Origin: Chloroflexota bacterium
Lineage (GTDB): Bacteria > Chloroflexota > UBA6077 > JACQUR01
NCBI GenBank assembly: GCA_016210245.1
Contig: JACQUR010000400.1
Span: 1 to 10,337 of the forward strand
Direction: 5' to 3'
DNA length: 10,337 nucleotides
This document shows positions 1-4,275 of the stretch, piece by piece. Position 1 is the stretch's first letter. Each line of letters opens with the position of its first letter. The translations under genes were made by a program, and so were the position numbers. A model generated the notes under the pieces. It was not told the DNA's origin. It searched no databases and saw only the letters and a program-made list of their open reading frames with translations.

Positions 1-36
1 GCGCTCCCTCACGGTCGCGGCTCGGATACCCCCCAC

Positions 37-114
37 AGTTCACGAGTCACGGAGCAGTGGTCAGGTAGCAGCCAGCGGCCAGACGCTGATGGCTGACGAC
101 TGATGGCTGACAAC
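37..114. repeat. degenerate 7-bp-period repeat
   Basis: The clearest part is 87-114, where four units of seven bases follow each other (ctgatgg, ctgacga, ctgatgg, ctgacaa). Reading back in the same 7-bp register from 37, many units end in CA (cagttca, cgagtca, cggagca, gtggtca, ggtagca), so an older and more degenerate part of the array may begin there. It lies just downstream of the stop codon of the minus-strand oxidase-fold gene. No inverted arm is visible inside the window. It resembles in period, but not in sequence, the heptad arrays at 7593-7662 and 8649-8698. Confidence 0.55.
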
Positions 115-122
115 TTCTCCTC

Positions 123-608
123 TCACCCCAGTTCCACCTCCCGGCGGTTGCCGAAGCCCTTCGAGTTATCGATGAACAGCACCCGCGTGGGGGTGACGCG
201 ATACCAGACGGTGGAGAGCACGCGCGAGGCCATGCCGGCCGAGAGGGATTGGGGCTTGAACAGGAAGTCGCGCACGAAGGGGTACTTCTTGAGGTACACG
301 GCAACCGCCTTCGCCTGGTCCAGCTTGCCCTCCACCCGCTGGCAGGTGCCCTCCATCTGCACGCCCTTGATCTGGCGCCAGTCGCGGTAGTCCTCGTGGA
401 TGGTGGCCGCCACCCGTGGATTGGCCTCCAGGTTGCGGCCGTGGCGGGTCCTGGGGTCGGACAGGAAGTACAGGGTGAAGCCCTCGCTGGCATAGAACAG
501 CCCGGCCGCCCAGGGGCCCTCCTCCCCCACCGTGGCCAGGGTCACGGTGTGGTGGGCCTCGAGGTAGGCCAGCGCCTCGGCCCTGAGCGCGGCTTGCTCG
601 TCCGCCAT
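123..608 (-). CDS. pyridoxamine 5'-phosphate oxidase-fold (PPOX/FMN-binding split-barrel) protein
   Basis: A 161-residue cytoplasmic protein of the PPOX split-barrel superfamily, whose members bind FMN or F420 (some bind heme) and act as small oxidases or reductases; the substrate here cannot be told. The family pattern is visible: an N-terminal helix, the strand 'TVTLATVGEEGPWAAGLFYA' (residues 21-40) with the usual xATxxxxGxPxxxPxxF layout, then 'LYFLSDPRTRHGRNLEANPRVAATI' (46-70), where the R-H-x-R-N-L-x-x-N-P-R-V motif lines the cofactor site, and a final strand 'WYRVTPTRVLFIDNSKGFGNR'. The open frame runs up to 707, but the ATG at 608 fits the family N-terminus and has a GAGG about 9 bases upstream; an ATG at 653 is the alternative. 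The extra upstream codons would run into a hairpin. It is divergent from the gene at 933. True pyridoxamine oxidase (PdxH) is unlikely because its C-terminal substrate motif is not seen. Confidence 0.85.
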   Translation of the reverse strand: MADEQAALRAEALAYLEAHHTVTLATVGEEGPWAAGLFYASEGFTLYFLSDPRTRHGRNLEANPRVAATIHEDYRDWRQIKGVQMEGTCQRVEGKLDQAKAVAVYLKKYPFVRDFLFKPQSLSAGMASRVLSTVWYRVTPTRVLFIDNSKGFGNRREVELG

Positions 609-678
609 GGCTCCGAACCTCAGACTCCGCTTCTGTCTCGTTAGCTCGATCATAGCCCCACAGTGGAACCCGCGGCCA

Positions 679-744
679 GTGGAGGAAAGGATGCGGCGGA
701 TGGGCACAAGGCGTTGTGCCCATCCGCCGCATCCTTTCCTCCAC
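679..744. repeat. perfect 31-bp-stem hairpin (first of a pair)
   Basis: Positions 679-709 are exactly complementary to 714-744 over 31 bases, leaving a 4-base loop (710-713, ggcg). I checked every pair. It lies between two divergent genes, upstream of the start of the minus-strand oxidase-fold gene. No T-run follows either arm, so a standard intrinsic terminator is not supported. A short direct repeat cagtg occurs at both edges (677-681 and 749-753), which may be chance. Confidence 0.9.
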
Positions 745-791
745 CCCGCAGTGCTCTCGTGGTAGAGTCAATGGACTTGCGGAGTCCTGAA

Positions 792-857
792 TCAGCGGAT
801 GCTCGCGTCTGGCGCCTTCACCTGGGGGTGAAGGCGCCAGACGCGAGCATCCGCTGA
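792..857. repeat. perfect 31-bp-stem hairpin (second of a pair)
   Basis: Positions 792-822 pair without mismatch with 827-857, leaving the loop tggg (823-826). The design is the same as the hairpin at 679-744: 66 bases in total, 31-bp stem and 4-base loop, although the stem sequences differ. An 8-bp direct repeat, gagtcctg, stands on both sides (782-789 and 865-872) and could be a remnant of target duplication. It is the last structure before the ribosome binding site at 884-889. Confidence 0.9.
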
Positions 858-895
858 CCTGGGCGAGTCCTGGCCGTTCCTGGGGAGGGCAACTG

Positions 896-973
896 ATGAG
901 CAAGCGTCAGACTGAGCGCAAGGGTAGCGGCCGTGCTATCCGATCCCTCGTGGGCGGTGCTGGCCTTCTATAG
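896..973 (+). CDS. possible 25-residue leader ORF overlapping the next gene
   Basis: The best ribosome binding site in this gap, GGAGGG at 884-889, is six bases from an ATG at 896. That ATG opens a 25-codon frame (MSKRQTERKGSGRAIRSLVG...) ending in TAG at 971-973. The frame is basic and overlaps the start of the 144-residue protein by 41 bases in another frame. It could be a real short leader that couples translation, or the true start of the following gene if a base has been gained or lost between 896 and about 950. I recognise no family in it. Confidence 0.3.
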   Translation: MSKRQTERKGSGRAIRSLVGGAGLL

Positions 974-1367
974 CCTCCCCGACCCGGATACCGCGGTCGA
1001 CCGCGAGGCGATTACGGCCACCCTGGAAGGCTGGTTGGAGGCCGACAGCCAACCTGGGAGGGGTCGTCCCTGGACCGAGCAAGACGTGCGTGAGATCGCC
1101 AACAATCCCGGGTACGCCTACGGGTTCATGCTGGAACCATTCGGCGACTTCGTGGCCGCCGTCGACACTTTCACCCGCTCGCTGGCAGAGCGGCCCGACG
1201 ACTACACCATCGAGGCGCTCGACGCCGAGTATCGTCGCTTGCTTGTCCGTCTGGAGGCCTCGGGCCAGTTCCGCCGAGTGGACTGCCCAGAGATCGTCCC
1301 AGTTTCCCTGTACCTGGAAGCGCAGTTGCGGCGAATCGAGCGCCTTCGCGCGGGAGAGGACGCGTAA
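933..1367 (+). CDS. hypothetical protein, unrecognised family
   Basis: A 144-residue acidic, soluble protein that I do not recognise. It has no signal peptide, membrane segment or metal motif. It is rich in aromatic and charged residues and looks mostly helical ('REITATLEGWLEAD'-type amphipathic stretches, and a C-terminal helix 'LYLEAQLRRIERLRAGEDA'). Codon use has the strong G/C third-position bias of its neighbours, which supports real coding. The GTG at 933 has a modest AAGGG at 920-924 as ribosome binding site. No better in-frame ATG exists, because the frame is closed by TGA at 897-899. The strong ribosome binding site at 884-889 serves a different frame, so either the gene is translated by coupling from the short ORF at 896 or its 5' end has been shifted. 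The gene ends 31 bases before the repeat element at 1398. Confidence 0.65.
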   Translation: MLSDPSWAVLAFYSLPDPDTAVDREAITATLEGWLEADSQPGRGRPWTEQDVREIANNPGYAYGFMLEPFGDFVAAVDTFTRSLAERPDDYTIEALDAEYRRLLVRLEASGQFRRVDCPEIVPVSLYLEAQLRRIERLRAGEDA

Positions 1368-1382
1368 CAGGCCATTGCAGCC

Positions 1383-1526
1383 AGCCCCCGGCCAACGGAT
1401 CTCGTCCTTAAGGGGGAAGTTGCCGCCCTGAAGGGCGGGCCTGGGCGTTAGGCCCGCCCTTCAGGGCGGCAACCCCAGCCCCGGCGAGCAGTCGTTCCCT
1501 CTTAAGGACGAAGCCCCCGGCCAACG
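1383..1526. mobile_element. MITE-like nested inverted-repeat element with 15-bp flanking direct repeat
   Basis: A 114-bp element (1398-1511) is enclosed by identical 15-base copies agcccccggccaacg at 1383-1397 and 1512-1526. Inside, two nested inverted repeats are visible. The outer arms 1402-1418 and 1495-1511 match over 17 bases with one mismatch and contain the palindrome ccttaagg. The inner arms 1419-1442 and 1450-1473 pair perfectly over 24 bases with a 7-base loop. It has no coding capacity, so any movement would need a transposase elsewhere. A direct repeat of 15 bases is long for a classical transposase target duplication; recombination or replication slippage at a hairpin are alternatives. 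It separates the gene ending at 1367 from the restriction-modification remnant. Confidence 0.6.
1419..1473. repeat. inner 24-bp perfect hairpin of the nested element
   Basis: Positions 1419-1442 are complementary to 1450-1473 without mismatch, with the loop gggcgtt. It is very GC rich (gttgccgccctgaagg... on the left arm). It could stop transcription coming from the gene that ends at 1367, but it lacks a T-run, so I class it as a repeat, not a terminator. Confidence 0.85.
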
Positions 1527-1611
1527 CAGGTATTGCTGAGGCGCGCGGCGGTGCCTACAATGCGGCTCGGGTGGCGGTGCGAACAGCCCAGCAATGCGCG
1601 AGGGGCGAGCG

Positions 1612-2040
1612 ATGCGTACGGTGGGCGTACTGAGCGAGGCTGACACACGCGCGAAGCTCATCGACCCGGCGCTCCACGCGCGGGGCTGGACGGAAGACCT
1701 GATCCGGCGCGAGGAGACCGCGGGCGCCATCGTCATTATCGATGGCAAGCCGCGCAAGCAGGCGAAGGGGCGCGTGGACTACGTGCTGCGGGTGAAGGTG
1801 AACCCGGATACCCAGCCCGTGGCGGTGGCGCTAATCGAGGCAAAGGCGGAGAAGCTCCCGCCTGCCCACGGCCTGGAGCAGGCGAAGCTCTACGCGGTCT
1901 CGAAGCGACTGAACGTGCCGTTCGTGTTCAGCAGCAACGGCCACCTCTTCGAGCGCTTGCTGGAGACGGCGGACCCGAGCAGAAGACGATTATCTTCTGC
2001 GCCCGCGACCGCCACGTCGACGACGTGGCGATCGCGCTGA
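1612..2040 (+). pseudogene. hsdR: HsdR N-terminal endonuclease domain, truncated by deletion and frameshift
   Basis: The N-terminal nuclease domain of a type I restriction enzyme R subunit, the ATP-dependent DNA-translocating and cleaving subunit. Seen: 'LSEADTRAKLIDPALHARGW' (residues 8-27), typical of the HsdR start; the PD-(D/E)xK nuclease core with D56 in 'GRVDYVL' and E76-A-K78 in 'ALIEAKAEK'; the QxxxY motif (Q90-Y94) of this nuclease class; and 'LNVPFVFSSNGHLF' (100-113). After residue 113 the protein should continue into roughly 700-900 residues of helicase, but instead it jumps to a late helicase segment and then falls out of frame. The last 19 residues are nonsense. The ATG at 1612 was chosen over that at 1594 because GAGGGG precedes it by about 7 bases and the family start fits. 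The product would be a nuclease domain without its motor and is unlikely to work as a restriction enzyme. Confidence 0.85.
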
Positions 2041-2111
2041 ACAACCGGTACGCGGAGTGGTGCCGGGCCAGCGGCCGGCCGAGGATGGACCCCTACGCCT
2101 TCAAGTGTACG
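1951..2111 (+). pseudogene. hsdR: internal HsdR helicase fragment joined to HsdR N-terminus and to HsdM
   Basis: This stretch encodes 'ERLLETADPS' in the frame of the N-terminal fragment and then, one frame over from 1980, 'QKTIIFCARDRHVDDVAIALNNRYAEWCRAS...MDPYAFKCTA'. The 'KTIIFC..DRHAD' type segment is the start of the second RecA-like helicase domain of HsdR, several hundred residues downstream of the nuclease domain in intact proteins. The two parts would be in one frame if a single C were restored near 1980 (agc-cag expected, agcag seen), so a one-base deletion is the simplest reading. At about 2107-2118 the helicase sequence changes to HsdM sequence at tacggcggccag, where both readings fit. 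Thus the middle of hsdR, its 3' end and the 5' end of hsdM are all absent. Confidence 0.7.
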
Positions 2112-3076
2112 GCGGCCAGTTCTTCACCCCGCGCGAGATCATCCGGGCGATGGTCAGGGTGGTCGCTCCCCAGGTAGGGGAGACGGTGTACGACCCGTGC
2201 TGCGGCACGGGCGGCTTCCTGGCCCAGTCCTTCGAGTACATGCGGGATCGCCTGGGGGAGGACGCGATCGCCGACCAGTTCGGCACGCTCGGTCAGCGGA
2301 CCTTCTACGGGCGGGAGAAGGAGAACCTGGTCTACCCTATCGCCCTGGCTAACCTGGTCCTGCACGGGATCGACGAGCCGCGCCTCTGGCACGGCAATAC
2401 GCTGACCGGCAGCGAGACCTACGGCGGGCTCTTCCAGGATGCGCCGAGCCTGTTCGACGTGGTGCTCACCAACCCGCCCTTCGGCGGCAAGGAGGGCAAG
2501 GGAGCCCAGACCTACTTCGCGTACAAGACCAGCGCCACCCAGGTGCTGTTCCTCCAGTACGTCATCGGCAGCCTGAAACCTGGCGGGCGCTGCGGGATCG
2601 TGCTCGATGAGGGAGTGCTGTTCCGCACCAACGAGACGGCCTTCGTGCAGACGAAGCGGAAGCTGCTGGACGAATGCGACCTGTGGTGTGTGCTCAGTCT
2701 GCCCGCCGGCGTCTTCAGCGCCGCCGGCGCGGGCGTCAAGACCAACCTGCTGTTCTTCACCAGAGGCCAGCCGACAGAGCGGGTGTGGTACTACGACCTG
2801 TCAGACGCGAAGGTGGGCAAGAAGAACCCTTTCACGCTGGACCGGTTCGAGGACTTCTTCCGCCTGCTCTCCGCCCGCGCCGACAGCGAGCGAAGCTGGA
2901 CGGTGACGCGCCGGGAGATCGAGGCGAAGAACTACGACCTCAAGGCGGTAAACCCGAACGCCAGGACCGAGGAGGACACGCGCACGCCGGAGGAACTGCT
3001 GGACCTGATCGAAGCGAAGGGGCGCGAGGTGGCGGAGGCGCTGGCGGAGTTGCGGACGCTCGGGCGTATGGAGTGA
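2057..3076 (+). CDS. hsdM: HsdM-like type I N6-adenine DNA methyltransferase, N-terminally truncated
   Basis: The catalytic domain of a type I modification subunit, which transfers a methyl group from S-adenosylmethionine to adenine N6. True homology begins at 'YGGQFFTPREIIRAMV' (residues 18-33). The SAM-binding motif 'DPCCGTGGF' is at 46-54, 'FYGREKENLVYPIALANLVLHGI' at 83-105, the catalytic 'NPPF' at 139-142, and the C-terminal 'NYDLKAVNP' segment is present. Family members run about 480-550 residues with an N-terminal helical domain that contacts HsdS and DNA; here that domain is gone. The first 17 residues come from hsdR remnant DNA read in another frame. The GTG at 2057 only marks where the open frame can start, and no ribosome binding site precedes it. 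Catalytic motifs are intact, but without the N-terminal domain and without hsdS it is probably inactive or orphaned. It could equally be called a pseudogene. Confidence 0.85.
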   Translation: MVPGQRPAEDGPLRLQVYGGQFFTPREIIRAMVRVVAPQVGETVYDPCCGTGGFLAQSFEYMRDRLGEDAIADQFGTLGQRTFYGREKENLVYPIALANLVLHGIDEPRLWHGNTLTGSETYGGLFQDAPSLFDVVLTNPPFGGKEGKGAQTYFAYKTSATQVLFLQYVIGSLKPGGRCGIVLDEGVLFRTNETAFVQTKRKLLDECDLWCVLSLPAGVFSAAGAGVKTNLLFFTRGQPTERVWYYDLSDAKVGKKNPFTLDRFEDFFRLLSARADSERSWTVTRREIEAKNYDLKAVNPNARTEEDTRTPEELLDLIEAKGREVAEALAELRTLGRME

Positions 3077-3135
3077 GCCGGCTATGTCAGCCCCACGCGC
3101 CCTGCCTCAGCTTGGACATCCCTGCGCTTCTTGGG

Positions 3136-3657
3136 TTATAACTTCAGCCATTCACCCCAACAAATGCATCGAAGCTTCTCTGTCTCCACTAGCGTCAGCT
3201 GGTCGACCTGTCCTGGCCGAGTGTACACCTTGTACTGGGCGCCGTCGCAGGACGCGGCTGCGGCCCCGAAATCGGTTAGCTGCTCAACCAGTTCAACGAG
3301 CCGCTGACGCTGGACCAGCACGAACGAGTTTCTGGTTTCGAACGCGATCAGATCCGCCTTGCCGCCGTACAGCCAACCTGGGTCATCTGTCCGCTTTCCG
3401 TGTAGTTCGACCCAGTGCCACGTGTCTTGTGCGTTGGCATCGGTCGCGCAGATCTTCTTCATGGCCTTCACGTCAACTCTGTAGGCGAATCGTCCCCTCG
3501 CTACTCGCCAGTCCCAGTGCTCGTCCCTATTGGCCTCCTCTGGCGCCTGCACAACCTGCCAGCCACCCGCTTCGGCAGTCCTCACGAAGACGGCCTCGGC
3601 GCGCTCACCCATCTCGGCAGCGCCTCTGAAGTCGCGAGTACTACGCCAACGGTTCAT
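3136..3657 (-). CDS. putative PD-(D/E)xK-fold nuclease, phage/defence type
   Basis: A 173-residue soluble protein. A nuclease-like core is visible: an N-terminal helix 'MGERAEAVFVRTAEAGGWQVVQ' (16-37) carrying E17/E21, then 'EHWDWRV' with D49, and 'YRVDVKAMKK' with D62-x-K64, which matches the D...(D/E)xK layout of restriction-like nucleases. It continues with 'HWVELHG' (81-87), 'GWLYGGKADLIAFET' (94-108) and a helix 'RQRLVELVEQL'. This order recalls small uncharacterised phage and bacterial proteins with HWD, DVK and GWLYG motifs, from memory only. The ATG at 3657 has a strong GGAGG at 3666-3670, eight bases upstream, and is better than the TTG at 3672. It is convergent with the hsdM remnant and divergent from the small protein and ATPase genes. 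A role in cutting DNA is inferred from the motif. The target is unknown. Confidence 0.6.
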   Translation of the reverse strand: MNRWRSTRDFRGAAEMGERAEAVFVRTAEAGGWQVVQAPEEANRDEHWDWRVARGRFAYRVDVKAMKKICATDANAQDTWHWVELHGKRTDDPGWLYGGKADLIAFETRNSFVLVQRQRLVELVEQLTDFGAAAASCDGAQYKVYTRPGQVDQLTLVETEKLRCICWGEWLKL

Positions 3658-4033
3658 TGGAAACGCCTCCAAACCTCTTGCCAGACAATTCTGCCACGTG
3701 TGGGGGTGGCAATACGGGGTTGTAGCTCACGTCCTGCCACAGTGCGCCTGCCAGCGCAAGTCGCCGTTGGGGGACAATGCAGTCGGGGCATCATCACACA
3801 TCTTGGCTTGGTAGGTGGCGTGCCGGTTTGGCCCCCCACGGCGCGGGCGGCAGTCCGGCGGCTGTTCCCTCCGCCTGGAGCCTCGCGGCGCTTTCGCCAC
3901 ACCCGGTCGTGCCACACCACACCGATCCAGTTGCACCCGCCCCACGTCAACGTCGTGCTTCGCTTTTACCTGTGGGCGCTACGGCAAGGCCTTCAACATG
4001 AGCGTACTTTTCGGTAGCCGCGAGGTACAATAG
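3658..4033. other. 376-base divergent control region without a supported gene
   Basis: This gap lies between the divergently read nuclease and the small-protein/ATPase pair. Open frames here do not look like proteins. Features that may matter: an inverted repeat tgccac...gtggca at 3692-3711, 35-54 bases upstream of the nuclease start, with a second copy of ctgccac at 3734-3740, which could be an operator; and a TACAAT at 4026-4031 resembling a -10 box, though without a good -35. No firm promoter can be named. Unlike most other gaps in the window it has no long palindrome. Confidence 0.4.
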
Positions 4034-4252
4034 TTGCTCGAACCACTGCCGCTGAGGCCTATAGTGGAAGAGATGCTTGAGATCATAGGGCGGCAAGTCG
4101 TTTCACAACCCGATTCTATCCTGAACGAGCTCCGGGCGGCGCTGCCCGAGGGATTCCACCGCAGCCTCCTCGATGCGTACATCGCATCCCCCTCGCAGGT
4201 AAGCATCGAGCAGTATCTCGACGCATCCTTCAGGCGCAAGAGAACCGACTGA
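4034..4252 (+). CDS. small helical protein preceding SMC-like ATPase
   Basis: A 72-residue protein of unknown family. It is predicted mostly helical ('IVEEMLEIIGRQVVSQPDSILNELRAALP' and 'FHRSLLDAYIASPSQVSIEQYLDASFRRKR'), has no cysteine or membrane segment, and ends in a basic tail. The TTG at 4034 has GAGG at 4022-4025, eight bases upstream. An ATG at 4073 preceded by GGAAGAG is an alternative and would give 59 residues. In-frame codons upstream are closed by a TAG at 4031-4033. The stop lies 23 bases before the ATPase start, so the two are probably one transcript. Small partners encoded directly before SMC-like ATPases occur in defence systems such as Lamassu and ABC-three-component systems; I see no sequence motif that ties it to either. 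Confidence 0.55.
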   Translation: MLEPLPLRPIVEEMLEIIGRQVVSQPDSILNELRAALPEGFHRSLLDAYIASPSQVSIEQYLDASFRRKRTD

Positions 4253-4275
4253 GCCACGCGTGAGGGTTGTTGACA

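Noticed and set aside
37..114. Heptad repeats as a CRISPR array
   Set aside because: Units are seven bases without spacers, so the repeat-spacer pattern of CRISPR is absent here and in the other two heptad loci.
679..857. The two 31-bp hairpins as ordinary rho-independent terminators
   Set aside because: Stems are far longer than usual, lie upstream of divergent starts rather than after stops, and have no T-run.
166..903. Long minus-strand open frame of 245 codons
   Set aside because: It overlaps the oxidase-fold gene in another frame, reads through both hairpins and has a composition rich in G, P, R and H without any domain.
3650..3715. Sigma-70-like promoter for the nuclease (ttgcca, then about 17 bases to attgtc on the minus strand)
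   Set aside because: The -10 match is poor and such matches are frequent by chance.
3415..4017. Plus-strand open frame of 200 codons across the nuclease start and the control region
   Set aside because: It is antisense to the nuclease for much of its length and has no recognisable domain. The nuclease has a strong ribosome binding site and motifs.
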